The notes under the pieces: model-generated
Databases searched by the model: none
What the model was told of the DNA's origin: nothing
What the model saw: the letters and a program-made list of their open reading frames with translations, nothing else
Program-made: the position numbers and the translations under genes
NCBI RefSeq assembly: GCF_900130045.1
Contig: NZ_FQXT01000001.1
Span: 601,014-665,013, forward strand
Reading direction: 5' to 3'
Source of the DNA: Leeuwenhoekiella palythoae
Lineage (GTDB): Bacteria > Bacteroidota > Bacteroidia > Flavobacteriales > Flavobacteriaceae
DNA: 64,000 nucleotides
In this document: in pieces, positions 33,679 to 43,346 of the stretch
Layout of the letters: every line of letters starts with the position of its first letter
Position numbering within the stretch: the stretch's first letter is position 1

Positions 33679-34467
33679 TTAGTTTTCGGCGTTGCCGTAC
33701 ATATTAGATTCTCCCCCATCGATCGCAATGGTTTGACCACTTACATACCCGTTAGCTTTACTTAATAAAAATGCAACTACACTGGCCACATCTTTAGGAT
33801 CACCTAAGGCACGAGTGGGATTTCGTTTTGCATATTCAGCTTCGGCAGCTTTAGGATCATCAGGGTTGACTTGCTTAAATGCTTCGGCAACCATAGGCGT
33901 TAAAATTGCGCCCGGAGCGATCGCATTGGTCAAAATTCCGTCTTTACCATATTCTAAAGCAGCGTTTTTAGTCATTCCGCTTACAGCATGTTTACTCGCT
34001 ACGTACGGCATCTGATTGAGCACCCCGCGAATACCTCCCACGGAGGCCACATTTACGATACGGCCAAAATTTTGCTTTTGCATCACCGGGATTACATAAC
34101 GAAGGCCGTAGTAAACTCCCATTAAATTGATGTCGATCACTTTTTTAAACACATCAAGATCGTAATCAATAATCGGAGCCTGTTTACCCTCAATTCCTGC
34201 GTTGTTGTACAGACCGTCAATTCGACCAAATTGCTTTACTGCTTGATCCACATAGTTTTTTACTTGTTCCTCGCTCGAGACATCTGCTTTTACCGATAGT
34301 AAAGCAACTTCAGGATTGATCTCTTTAAGTTTTTTCTCAGCATCTTTTAATGCGTCGTCATTATAGTCAACCAGAACCAGTTTTGCACCTTCTTTGGCAA
34401 GCAGTTCTGCAGTTGCTAGTCCCAGTCCCATCGCAGCACCGGTAATGATAATCACTTGATCTTTCAT
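33679..34467 (-). CDS. Short-chain dehydrogenase/reductase
   Basis: This 262-residue classical SDR has the cofactor motif ITGAAMGLGLA (about 7-17), an acidic VDYND after beta-2 (NAD preference), NNAGIEG, catalytic Ser in NVASVGG, YVASKHAV (Tyr/Lys), and the C-terminal ALGDPKDVASVVAFLLSKANGYVSGQTIAIDGG. It catalyses NAD(P)-dependent oxidation or reduction of an alcohol/ketone; the substrate is unknown. It is a single gene with a hairpin terminator. Confidence 0.92.
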   Translation of the reverse strand: MKDQVIIITGAAMGLGLATAELLAKEGAKLVLVDYNDDALKDAEKKLKEINPEVALLSVKADVSSEEQVKNYVDQAVKQFGRIDGLYNNAGIEGKQAPIIDYDLDVFKKVIDINLMGVYYGLRYVIPVMQKQNFGRIVNVASVGGIRGVLNQMPYVASKHAVSGMTKNAALEYGKDGILTNAIAPGAILTPMVAEAFKQVNPDDPKAAEAEYAKRNPTRALGDPKDVASVVAFLLSKANGYVSGQTIAIDGGESNMYGNAEN

Positions 34468-34667
34468 AGTATTTGAATTTTATGGGCGTAGTTAGTGGAA
34501 AATTAATCCCAAATTGCGCCTCAAATTAAAAATTGATTTTCAGTCAAGGCCTCGTAAATTGGAGCCGAGACTCAATACTGTTGTATGTACAACAAAATTA
34601 AGTTGCACTGAAAAATCAAGACGTTAAAAGCATTATAAGGTTTAAGTGACTATAAGTAAACGAATCG

Positions 34668-34940
34668 TTAAGACATGGTTACCGGAAGCATTATTAAGGT
34701 TTCAACTCCGCCGACTTCGTCTTTAAGATAATCTACTTTCAACTTGTAATTGATATCGCGCTCTTCTGCGTAATAATTGCCGGTCTTCTCATCAAAACCG
34801 CCATAATCAGTATACGCGAGACTTACGATCTTATTCTCATCCATCGCATTAAGTGTTTGTAAATCTTGCTCGCTTAACGTATAACGTTTGAGTAACTGAT
34901 TGAGGCTGTGGGAAAAATGTCCTTTTGGTTGCGTTTTCAT
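34668..34940 (-). CDS. Small hypothetical protein
   Basis: This 90-residue protein starts at the ATG at 34940 (MKTQPKGHFSHSLNQLLKRY); a TTG six codons earlier is less likely. It has a helix with a short motif LSEQDLQTLNAMDENKIVSL and then two strands (YAEERDINYKLKVDYL and GVETLIMLPVTM). There is no signal peptide and no family I recognise. The even codon use and conserved-looking ends argue for a real gene. Confidence 0.55.
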   Translation of the reverse strand: MKTQPKGHFSHSLNQLLKRYTLSEQDLQTLNAMDENKIVSLAYTDYGGFDEKTGNYYAEERDINYKLKVDYLKDEVGGVETLIMLPVTMS

Positions 34941-35338
34941 AGTGTTTGTTTTTTCCAAAATTATTATGGGTAATAGGATTAAAATGTTAGTAAAATCTTA
35001 TTTCACAGAAAATTAAGAGCACAAGAACTGCGCGAATAAACCTCAAAATACACCTAAGACTAAGGATGCAGCGTCACGGCTTGCTTACCGGTTTCAAACA
35101 ACCAGAACACATCTTCTAAAAATTTAAGATGGAGTAGTATTGCTTTTAACAATATAGATTAGGGAAATGAAATTTGTTGAAACTCGAGAAACAGTATTGG
35201 CCGGACATCTTCAATTTGTTTAGATACCAATCCCTTAAAATCTCTTAACACTTATTTAAAACCATGTTATAGAGGGTTAAAAAAGATTTCGCATTAACAT
35301 ATTTAGCATAATTTGATCCCTTAAACTTAATAGCCTCT
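34941..35338. other. Intergenic region before the Omp85-like gene
   Basis: It is AT-rich. TAATTTGA near 35310 could be a weak -7 box about 25 bases before the ATG at 35339. No RNA gene, repeat or clear operator was recognised. Confidence 0.35.
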
Positions 35339-38300
35339 ATGAATCACCAATACGCGTTTATTAGATCAATTTTTCAAGTTCGCTTTTCTTTACTAATGGT
35401 TTTAGTACTTCCTGCGCTACAAACATTTGCTCAGGATAAAGAAGTAGAACAAACTTTTTATTTCACCGGAAACACCGGATACGCTCCTAATGCCACTACA
35501 ACTTCGGTTTTAGAAGCCATTACTACGATGTCTCAAAAGGATGCGAAAGCCACTTTTGTAGCTATCGGAAATATCACCCAACAAGGTTATCCGCCAAAAA
35601 AGAAAGACCGTAAGGAGGTAGAAACGTTTTTGCAGCAAGAACTGATGGAACCGCTGGAAGCTTTTAACGGAAACGTGATCCTAATGCCGGGAAAAAACGA
35701 ATGGAATAAAAACGGTCACGAAAATCTGGACGATCTTGAATCTTTTATTCAAGACAACAGCGAGATCGAATTCTGGCCCAATGATGGTTGTCCGCGCGAG
35801 ATCGAAAATCTTGATATGGATAATGTAGAGTTATTGATGATCGATTCGCAATGGTTTCTTGAAGACTGGGACGATCATTTGTATCTAAACAATAAATGTG
35901 ACATCAAGACGCGGGACGACTTTTTTGCAAAGTTTAAGGACGACCTTAAAGACGAGCAAAACAAAACCGTGATTGTTGCTGTACATCATTCCATATTGAC
36001 CTTGTCACAGCAGAATTTTATAGAGAACATAGGCGGTTTGACCGTTGAAGATTATTACAGCACGCTCAGACAAAAATACGCAGGCACGCTGGAAACACTG
36101 GCGAGTCAATTTCCTGATGTGATCTTCGTTTCGGCGAGTGATCGCAACTTACAGTATGTATTTGATGATGGAATTCCGCAGATCATCAGTGGGGCAGCTT
36201 CAGAAAAACTTGATGGTGTGCGCAAAGCGAAAGACGGTCAGTTTGCGTCTAAAGCGCACGGTTTTGCCCGACTTACCGTTTATAAAGACCGAAGCTCGGT
36301 AGTCGAGTTTTATGAAACAGACAACGGTACTCCTAAAAAGCTTTTTGAGAAAGAAATTCGTCGCCAGCAACCCAAACCTCAAGACATTAATAGTCCGGAC
36401 ATCAGCGGTATGGGTAGTACAAAGAAGGCTTCGATCTATACTAAAGAAGAAACAGATAAAAGCGGGATGTACCGGTTTTTATGGGGCGACCACTACAGAG
36501 ATGTTTATAGTAAAGAAATTGAAGCACCTGTACTTGATCTTTCAAAACTTCCGGGTAACGTTCACGCGATCTCTGAAGGCGGAGGAAATCAGTCGCGCTC
36601 GCTACGTCTGATTGACGATGAAGAACACGAGTACACGGCACGCGAACTGCGTAAAAGTGCTGTGCGCTTTATTCAGTCTAAAATCACAGATCACTACGTA
36701 CGTGATTTTATGGAAAACACTATTGCCGAAGACATCGTACAAGATTTTTATACCACCGCGCAACCTTATGCGCCGTTTGCTTTGAACCCTATTTTTGACA
36801 GTCTTGATATTTACAACGCGCAACCTAAAATCTATTACCTACCGAAGCAAAAACAGTTGGGCATATATAATGAAGACTACGGCGACAAACTCTATATGTA
36901 TGAGGCGCACGCGGGCGATGAAAACAAATCTTTTGAACGCTTTGGCGACGCAGATGACATCATAAGCACCAAAGATCTTTTGGCAGAAATACAAGATTCG
37001 AAAAAACATCAGGTGGATGAAGCTAATTTTCTTAAAGTGCGCTTAATGGATTTTGCTGTGGGGGATTATGACCGGCATTATGATCAGTGGCGTTGGTCTG
37101 CTTTTGAGCAGGAAGACGGTACCACGTTATACAAAACCATTCGCCGGGATCGTGATCAGGCGTTTCCTAAGTATGACGGACTCGTTTTAGGTTTGCTAAA
37201 AGTGGCGTTGATTGATTTTCGTTCTATGGAAAAGTATGACGAAGACGTAAACAGCGTAAAATGGTTGAGTAGGTATGCATATCCGCTGGATCAGGCCTTC
37301 TTAAAAAGCCTCACTTGGGAAGATTGGGAACAACAAGTTCAGTTTATTCAAGAGCGACTTACTAACGAAACCATCGCTACTGCTTTTGCTAGCCTGCCCG
37401 AAGCAGCACAGGACCAAAGTACAGCAGCGATACAAAAGAATCTAAAAGCGCGTCGCGATAATTTAATGGATATTGCCCGCCGCTATTACGAGTATTTGAT
37501 GCGTCATCAGATTCTGTTAGGAACCGGCGATAAAGATGAGTTTGTGATTACGCGTCAAGCTGATGGTAAAACCAGCATTAGCCTGACTACCGAAGATGAT
37601 CGCAGTTTTGAACGTACATATGATAAAGCGCTTACCAAAGAGATCTGGATTTACGGGCTGGATGATGACGATACTTTTAAAGTGACCGGTGATGGCAATC
37701 AGTACATCCCCATCAAGATTTTAGGAGGAGAAAACAACGACGTTTATGATTTTGAAAACACCCGCGCGGTAAAAGCTTACGATTATAAAAGCAAGAACAA
37801 TACGTTTGTAAATTCGGGTACGCGAAAATGGTTGGTTGACAGTTATGACATCAACACTTATAATGATGCCTCTCGTAAACTGGATGCCTTCTCTACCCTA
37901 CCCGCGATCAATTACGACCAGGATACCGGTTTTTCTGCAGGTTTAAGTGGAACCTACACCACCTACGGCCTGGCAAATAATCCGTTTTCAACACAACAAA
38001 CCTTGACCGCAAAATATTTTGCAGCCACACACGGTATTGAGTTGAAGTATTCAGGGGAATTCGCGCACGCTTTTTACAAATGGAATTTTGGCCTTGACGC
38101 ACGCTACACTACGCCTAACTATGCGATCAACTTCTTTGGAACCGGAAACGAGACCACCTATGATCGTGACGCAGTAGATCGAGATTTTAACCGGGTACGC
38201 ATCAGTCAGTGGAGTGTAAACCCCTCATTGATCTATCGCGAAGATCGCGTGCAATTGCGCTTTGGACCTACCGTCGAATCTTTAAATACTTCCTATTCAG

Positions 38301-38932
38301 GAAGCGGTGTAACCGGCGATACTAATGTTTTTGCAGCAGGTGATAATGTCTTCAATACACAGTATTATGCAGGAGCAGAAGCAGCATTTCAATACAAAAA
38401 TAAAAGCGGTGCTATTGCCTTCATCAGAAGGGGATTTCAGTTTGACTTGGTGACCGGATACAAAACCAATATTGACGAATACGATAACGAATTTGCTTAT
38501 GTAAACCCGACCCTTTCGGTGGACTATCCTCTGCACCCTAGCGGAATGGCCGTTCTTGCTACTAAGATTGGTGCTGAGATGAATATTGGCGACACCTATG
38601 AATTCTATCACGCAGCTACTTTAGGTGGAAACAACAGCTTACGTGGTTTTAGAAATGAGCGCTTTAACGGTAAAACGGCTTTTTATCAAAGTACCGATCT
38701 ACGTGTAGGTATTGCTGAATTAACCACAAGTTTTATCCCGCTGCGATTAGGCGTTTCTGCCGGGTTTGATTATGGTCGTGTTTGGGTACCTAATGAAGAT
38801 TCTGAACAATGGCATAACAGTTATGGTGGGTCTGTATTTTTAAACGGGTTTAAAGCCCTTACTGCCAATTTAGGCTATTACCGAAGCACCGAAAGCGATC
38901 GTGTGTTATTCACACTCGGATGGAAATTCTAA
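35339..38932 (+). CDS. Omp85-like outer-membrane protein with degenerate metallophosphoesterase domain
   Basis: This 1197-residue protein has a signal peptide ending QTFAQ (32). Residues about 38-330 follow the calcineurin-like phosphoesterase layout, but the metal ligands are replaced: TGN (43-45) for GD, IGN (76-78) for GD, PGKNEW (117-122) for PGNHDW and ASDRNLQ (266-272) for GHxHNLQ. Only HH (216-217) remains. A long middle region (about 370-800) follows. The C-terminal 350 residues form an Omp85/BamA-type barrel, with NSLRGFRNERFNG as the conserved RGF loop and a final LFTLGWKF ending in Phe. It probably moves or inserts lipids or proteins in the outer membrane; the enzyme domain looks dead. 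Confidence 0.8.
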   Translation: MNHQYAFIRSIFQVRFSLLMVLVLPALQTFAQDKEVEQTFYFTGNTGYAPNATTTSVLEAITTMSQKDAKATFVAIGNITQQGYPPKKKDRKEVETFLQQELMEPLEAFNGNVILMPGKNEWNKNGHENLDDLESFIQDNSEIEFWPNDGCPREIENLDMDNVELLMIDSQWFLEDWDDHLYLNNKCDIKTRDDFFAKFKDDLKDEQNKTVIVAVHHSILTLSQQNFIENIGGLTVEDYYSTLRQKYAGTLETLASQFPDVIFVSASDRNLQYVFDDGIPQIISGAASEKLDGVRKAKDGQFASKAHGFARLTVYKDRSSVVEFYETDNGTPKKLFEKEIRRQQPKPQDINSPDISGMGSTKKASIYTKEETDKSGMYRFLWGDHYRDVYSKEIEAPVLDLSKLPGNVHAISEGGGNQSRSLRLIDDEEHEYTARELRKSAVRFIQSKITDHYVRDFMENTIAEDIVQDFYTTAQPYAPFALNPIFDSLDIYNAQPKIYYLPKQKQLGIYNEDYGDKLYMYEAHAGDENKSFERFGDADDIISTKDLLAEIQDSKKHQVDEANFLKVRLMDFAVGDYDRHYDQWRWSAFEQEDGTTLYKTIRRDRDQAFPKYDGLVLGLLKVALIDFRSMEKYDEDVNSVKWLSRYAYPLDQAFLKSLTWEDWEQQVQFIQERLTNETIATAFASLPEAAQDQSTAAIQKNLKARRDNLMDIARRYYEYLMRHQILLGTGDKDEFVITRQADGKTSISLTTEDDRSFERTYDKALTKEIWIYGLDDDDTFKVTGDGNQYIPIKILGGENNDVYDFENTRAVKAYDYKSKNNTFVNSGTRKWLVDSYDINTYNDASRKLDAFSTLPAINYDQDTGFSAGLSGTYTTYGLANNPFSTQQTLTAKYFAATHGIELKYSGEFAHAFYKWNFGLDARYTTPNYAINFFGTGNETTYDRDAVDRDFNRVRISQWSVNPSLIYREDRVQLRFGPTVESLNTSYSGSGVTGDTNVFAAGDNVFNTQYYAGAEAAFQYKNKSGAIAFIRRGFQFDLVTGYKTNIDEYDNEFAYVNPTLSVDYPLHPSGMAVLATKIGAEMNIGDTYEFYHAATLGGNNSLRGFRNERFNGKTAFYQSTDLRVGIAELTTSFIPLRLGVSAGFDYGRVWVPNEDSEQWHNSYGGSVFLNGFKALTANLGYYRSTESDRVLFTLGWKF

Positions 38933-38955
38933 AACGCTGATGCGATAACTTGAAG

Positions 38956-38984
38956 AAACCGTGTTCCCCCGCACGGTTTTTTTT
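38956..38984 (+). terminator. Terminator of the Omp85-like gene
   Basis: The stem AAACCGTG-TTCCCCCG-CACGGTTT is followed by a run of eight T residues, 24 bases after the stop. Confidence 0.88.
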
Positions 38985-39002
38985 ATGCTCTTGACTTTCG
39001 AT

Positions 39003-39063
39003 GGAAAAATTCCGTTAATACGGATTTTTTCCTTTTATAACAGTTAGAGATTTGCGTACTTTG
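39003..39063 (+). promoter_or_regulatory. Imperfect palindrome and -7 box before the exonuclease gene
   Basis: GGAAAAATTCCGT-TAAT-ACGGATTTTTTCC (39003-39032) is a palindrome with one mismatched pair. TACTTTG at 39057-39063 fits a -7 box only 5 bases before the ATG at 39069. If it is used, the transcript would be nearly or fully leaderless. The palindrome could act as an operator or as a second terminator. Confidence 0.4.
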
Positions 39064-39068
39064 CACTT

Positions 39069-40499
39069 ATGAAAGAGGCCAAGTTTGCGGTTATTGACGT
39101 TGAGACTACCGGTGGCGGGATCAAAGGCAATAAAATTACAGAGATCTGCATCATTGTTCTTCAGGATGGTAAAGAGCTCAACCGGTTCACTTCACTCGTA
39201 AATCCGGGAAGAGAAATTCCACTGTATATTGAAAAACTAACCGGCATCAATGACCGTATGGTTGAGGATGCTCCTTATTTTGATGAAATTGCGCCACAGA
39301 TCCTAGAGCTTACTCGTGATTGTATTTTTGTGGCACACAATGTTGGTTTTGATTATAACGTGGTGCGAGCAGAATTTAAAGAAGCAGGCATTGACTTTAA
39401 CCGAAAACGCTTGTGCACCGTTCGGCTTGCTAAGAAACTCATACCGGGATTGTTTTCATACAGCCTGGGCAATTTGTGTACTTCTATAAACATTCCGCAT
39501 TACGACCGGCACCGGGCGCAAGGAGATACCGAAGCTACGGTAATCTTATTTCAACGCTGCCTGGACCTTGATCCGGATTATGAAGTCATCGAAGAATTCC
39601 TTAACCGAAAATCAAAAGAGTCTTACTTCCCTCCGCACTTTAAAGCGCAGGATTTTGAGAATCTTCCGCATAAACCGGGTGTGTATTTCTTTAAAGATAA
39701 AAACGGAAAACCGCTTTACATCGGTAAGGCGATAGACATACAGAAACGGGTGCTTTCGCATTTCAGAGAAAAGAGTAATCGCAAATATGAATTGCTGCAA
39801 AACACGCACAGTATTGACTATGAACTTACCGGCAGTGAGTTACTGGCGCTGTTGCGGGAAGCTGAACTGATTTTAAAATATTACCCTAAGTACAATAAAG
39901 CACAAAAGAATCCGTCGAAACCTTATAAGCTTACCTCCTATCATAATAAACAAGGGATTGAGCAGTTTGCGTTGCATAAAAACAAGATCGCTCCGGTGAG
40001 TTGGATGCAGTTTTACACCCGTGAGGAGGCCATTCAGTTTATGGAGCATCTTTGTGAGGAATTTGAATTATGCCCTAAATATTGTGGGCTGCAACAAGGC
40101 GTGGCTACCTGCAATCATTATAAAATACACACGTGCAGTGGTGCGTGTTCTGGTGATCTTAGTGTTGCTGATTACAATCTGCGCGTGTCTAAAGCGCTCG
40201 ATTATATTCACCAGTACGAGCAGTCCTGCCTATTGGTAGAAAAAGGCAGAGAAACGGGTGAGAAATCTTTTATCTATTTAAAACAAGGTCGGTTTTCAGG
40301 ATATGGTTTTATAGACGATGCAGCAGATTTTAATCATCACGAGGATTTTGAGCATTATCTGATTCCGCAGAAAAGCTCGGCATATGCAGACCGTATTGTG
40401 CGTCGCTATCTCGCCACAGAAAAGCATATTGTGCGCTTACCGCTTACTTCAGTAGAGCAGCATACGCAGAATATTTTTGAAAATTGGTTTGTAGATTAA
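39069..40499 (+). CDS. DEDDh exonuclease fused to GIY-YIG (UvrC-like) nuclease
   Basis: In this 476-residue protein, residues 1-170 are a DnaQ-like 3'-5' exonuclease: FAVIDVETTGGG (DxE, D10/E12), VAHNVGFDYNVV and HRAQGDTEAT (the H...D of DEDDh). Residues about 200-280 are a GIY-YIG domain, PGVYFFKDKNGKPLYIGKAIDIQKRVLSHF, as in UvrC/Cho. A Cys-containing region follows (CPKYCGLQQGVATCNHYKIHTCSGAC). This fused form occurs in several bacteria and is linked to repair of DNA lesions. The gene overlaps the end of the convergent transporter gene by 4 bases. The domain calls are strong; the lesion specificity is unknown. Confidence 0.93.
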   Translation: MKEAKFAVIDVETTGGGIKGNKITEICIIVLQDGKELNRFTSLVNPGREIPLYIEKLTGINDRMVEDAPYFDEIAPQILELTRDCIFVAHNVGFDYNVVRAEFKEAGIDFNRKRLCTVRLAKKLIPGLFSYSLGNLCTSINIPHYDRHRAQGDTEATVILFQRCLDLDPDYEVIEEFLNRKSKESYFPPHFKAQDFENLPHKPGVYFFKDKNGKPLYIGKAIDIQKRVLSHFREKSNRKYELLQNTHSIDYELTGSELLALLREAELILKYYPKYNKAQKNPSKPYKLTSYHNKQGIEQFALHKNKIAPVSWMQFYTREEAIQFMEHLCEEFELCPKYCGLQQGVATCNHYKIHTCSGACSGDLSVADYNLRVSKALDYIHQYEQSCLLVEKGRETGEKSFIYLKQGRFSGYGFIDDAADFNHHEDFEHYLIPQKSSAYADRIVRRYLATEKHIVRLPLTSVEQHTQNIFENWFVD

Positions 40500-41476
40500 A
40501 GCACTTCCTGCTCAGTAACTCTTCGGGCAAAACGAGAAGCAACCGCACTGATGATCATAATTTGCGAAGCGTGAAAAAGCATTAACGGCAATAACACTAA
40601 GCCCAAGCCGGGCATTCCGGTAAAGATGATTTTTGAAAAGACGGTACCGTGTACCAATGATTTTTTGGTTCCACAAAATTGCGCAGTTATTTGATCTTCG
40701 ATCGAAAAGTGTAACCATTTAGCAATGCTTCCGGTCAACCAAAAGACAACAGCAAACAGGCTTAGTACTCCACCCCATATTAAAAGCAAATCTAACCAGG
40801 AAACCGAAGCGAATAGTCCGTCTGAAAAAGACTCGGCAAAGCTTTTATAAATGATGAGTAAAATAATACTCTTATCAAATAAGGTGAGTTTTTTGCTATG
40901 CTTCTGAACAAAATCTCCTAAAAACCGCTGCAACAACATCCCTAAAATCACGGGGAGTAAAATCTGAACCACCAGCTTGGTATAGATCTGGGTAAAATCA
41001 AAATCGCTTTGCATATCGTCTATAAAAAGACCCATCCACAGCGGCGTGATGATGATGCCTAGTATTCCGGAAATACTGGCATTAAAAATCGCCGCCGGAA
41101 TATTTCCTTTAGCGATGGAAACCATCACAACAGATGAACTAACTGTTGAGGGCAAAGCGGCTAAAAAGAAAAAAGACAACCACAGGATCTCGTGGGTTTC
41201 ATTCTGTAAAAGCGGCCGGAATAACAGCACAAGCAACGGAAAAATTAAAAACGTACATGCCTGTACTAATAGATGGAGTTTAAAATTTCCCAATCCCGCT
41301 TTCAACTTTTGCGGACTCAACTTAAGTCCGTAAAAAAAGAAGATCAACGCAATCCCTATGGCGCTTATAAGATCTAAAGGTACCGGACTTGAAGCAACAC
41401 CCCACTGAGGGAAAAAATATGCAATTGCGATAACCACGATAATTGCTACTACAAAACGATCAATTTTTATGCGCAT
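40496..41476 (-). CDS. Bile acid:sodium symporter-like (SBF) transporter
   Basis: This 326-residue integral membrane protein has about nine or ten hydrophobic segments (for example VVAIIVVIAIAYFFP, SAIGIALIFFFYGL, LLVQACTFLIFPLLVLLF, GILGIIITPLWMGLF and LVVQILLPVILGMLL). The pattern ALPSTVSSSVVMVSIAKGNIPAAIFNASISGILGI is that of the YfeH/SBF-like branch of the bile acid:sodium symporter superfamily. It probably imports a sodium-coupled organic anion; the cargo is unknown. It is single and convergent with the exonuclease gene. Confidence 0.9.
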   Translation of the reverse strand: MRIKIDRFVVAIIVVIAIAYFFPQWGVASSPVPLDLISAIGIALIFFFYGLKLSPQKLKAGLGNFKLHLLVQACTFLIFPLLVLLFRPLLQNETHEILWLSFFFLAALPSTVSSSVVMVSIAKGNIPAAIFNASISGILGIIITPLWMGLFIDDMQSDFDFTQIYTKLVVQILLPVILGMLLQRFLGDFVQKHSKKLTLFDKSIILLIIYKSFAESFSDGLFASVSWLDLLLIWGGVLSLFAVVFWLTGSIAKWLHFSIEDQITAQFCGTKKSLVHGTVFSKIIFTGMPGLGLVLLPLMLFHASQIMIISAVASRFARRVTEQEVL

Positions 41477-41732
41477 AGAGGTATGTGGAGTTATAAGATC
41501 AAAAAAGGAGGCAAAGTTAAGGCAGATCTTTATCCTAACTTGGTAGCATTCTATCTGATTTTAAAAGATTTTTTACGCATTTTTTGATATTAATTGGCTG
41601 AAATATGCTTTTAGTCTAAAAAAACATGCGTTATCTCATCTTAATCAATATTTTTATAAACGTTAAAACCAACCACAGAAATCACGAAAGGCAAGAAAAG
41701 CCTTATTGATCTCTTGAGAACCTAAATAACGC

Positions 41733-42758
41733 ATGAAGCAAAAGCGCCCATCTATAAAAGACATTGCAAAAGCACTAAATGTCTCTATAACCACCATTTC
41801 TTTTGTATTAAACGGCAAAGGCGAAGAACGAAAGATTTCAAAAGAAGTCATTAAAAAAATTGAAGACTACGTAGAAGAAATCAATTATCGCCCCAATCAG
41901 GTTGCTCAAAGCTTACGTACCGGAAAAAGTAAAATTCTGGTCTTTATGGTCGAAGATATCGGGAATAGGTTCTTTGCTAAAATCGCCAGGATCATTGAAG
42001 ATATCGCTTATGAAAAAGGCTACAAAGTCTTGTTTTGCAGTAATGAAAACAATGATAAGCGCTCCAGAGAGCTCATTAGAGTTTTTCACGAACGACAAGT
42101 AGACGGATTTTTAATCATACCCTCTCCCGGAATAAAAAAGGATATTGAAAACCTAATTAAAAGCGATATCCCGGTAGTACTGGCTGACCGCTATTTTGAA
42201 GATCTCGATGTGCATCACGTGGTGATTAACAATTATGCAGCCGCCCAAAATGCGACGCAGCATTTGATTGATAATGGTTATAAAAACATCGCGTTTATTT
42301 CGATAGATACACAGCAAATTCAGATGAAAGATCGCGCGAGAGGATACCGTGACGCTGTACAGCAAGCAGGCTTATCTCCTACGGTTCTTGAATTGCCTTT
42401 TGAAGAAATTCACAAACCGGAAGGAAAAAATAAAATCAAAGCACTACTTACCGGAAGCAACGGGATCGATTCCGTTTTCTTTTCTACCAATTATTTGACG
42501 CAGGCTTCATTAGAGATCATCAAAGAATTGGACCCAAAACTCATCTATGATCTAGGGATCGTGACCTTTGACGACAATGAGTTCTTTAGGATCAATACGC
42601 CTTCGATCACAGCTGTAGCGCAACCGCTTCAAGAATTAGGCGAAGAATTGATGCGCATTATGTTCAAACTTCTCAAAAAGAGCGATAAAGAAATTCCGGT
42701 GATCAAATCGGTGCTTGATGCAGAATTACTCCCGCGAGAATCTTCTAAAAAGAAGTAG
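41733..42758 (+). CDS. LacI-family regulator of the adjacent polysaccharide locus
   Basis: This 341-residue protein has an N-terminal HTH, SIKDIAKALNVSITTISFVLNGKG (7-30), with the hinge helix NYRPNQVAQSLRTGKS. A periplasmic-binding-like effector domain follows (ILVFMVEDIGNRFFAKIAR, VDGFLIIPSP, IPVVLADRYFED, GYKNIAFIS, GIVTFDDNEFF, ITAVAQPLQELGEEL). It is the first gene of the locus and is followed by a terminator. Palindromes of the LacI type lie before susC1, susC2 and the GH92 gene, so it is the likely switch for all three units. The effector should be a mono- or oligosaccharide. It may also bind near TAAACGTTAA at 41657-41666. Confidence 0.93.
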   Translation: MKQKRPSIKDIAKALNVSITTISFVLNGKGEERKISKEVIKKIEDYVEEINYRPNQVAQSLRTGKSKILVFMVEDIGNRFFAKIARIIEDIAYEKGYKVLFCSNENNDKRSRELIRVFHERQVDGFLIIPSPGIKKDIENLIKSDIPVVLADRYFEDLDVHHVVINNYAAAQNATQHLIDNGYKNIAFISIDTQQIQMKDRARGYRDAVQQAGLSPTVLELPFEEIHKPEGKNKIKALLTGSNGIDSVFFSTNYLTQASLEIIKELDPKLIYDLGIVTFDDNEFFRINTPSITAVAQPLQELGEELMRIMFKLLKKSDKEIPVIKSVLDAELLPRESSKKK

Positions 42759-42841
42759 CTTTCGCTCAATTTTTCAGCCTAAAACAAAATGCAAAATAGG
42801 TTCAAAGGCTTTTTGGTAAGCTTTATTAAATAAATAAAATG

Positions 42842-42886
42842 AAATCCATTTTAAGAAGATCTAATCTTTCTAAAATGGATTTTTTT
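42842..42886 (+). terminator. Terminator of the LacI-family regulator gene
   Basis: A perfect 12-bp stem, AAATCCATTTTA...TAAAATGGATTT, with a 17-base loop is followed by a T-run. Confidence 0.85.
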
Positions 42887-43346
42887 ATGCGGAATATTTC
42901 CTTTAAAATCACCCCAGAATTTTACTTCCTTTCTATCTTACTCTTTCGGTATTAAATACGGCGATGCCAATTTATGTTAAAATACTATCATTTCGGCAGT
43001 AGATAGTATCACGATGCTCTTCGATTTTTGAAAATTATTAATAGTTACGAATAATCAATAACTATAAAAACGCGTCATTAAACGGTATCTGAAACGTTTT
43101 GTAGTGCTTTTAAGACATAATGATGCAAATCGACTTTTATTACTGAAACGATTCCATTAACTAATCAATTTCGCTATTTTAATTACATTCTGTAATCCTA
43201 ATATTGTATTATCAACTTCAATCTATAACTTTAAGCGTGAGAATTTTAGATTAGGCAACGTTCTCTTAAAGATTTGGTAAAACGTTTTACTAGTTTTAGC
43301 AATCTTTTAACGGAAACACGAATAATTTAAAAACTCAGTTTATTGG
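42887..43346. other. Long upstream region of susC1
   Basis: It contains an inverted repeat, ATACTATC...GATAGTAT (42982-42989 with 43002-43009), several AAACG words (43079-43100, GAAACGATTCC near 43145) and the palindrome GTAAAACGTTTTAC listed separately. No gene was seen. Confidence 0.5.
43277..43298 (+). promoter_or_regulatory. LacI-type operator and -7-like box upstream of susC1
   Basis: GTAAAACGTTTTAC (43277-43290) is a perfect 14-bp palindrome with the central CG typical of LacI-family operators. TAGTTTTA (43291-43298) directly follows. Its last base is 14 bases past the central G, the same distance as at the other two sites. Confidence 0.7.
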
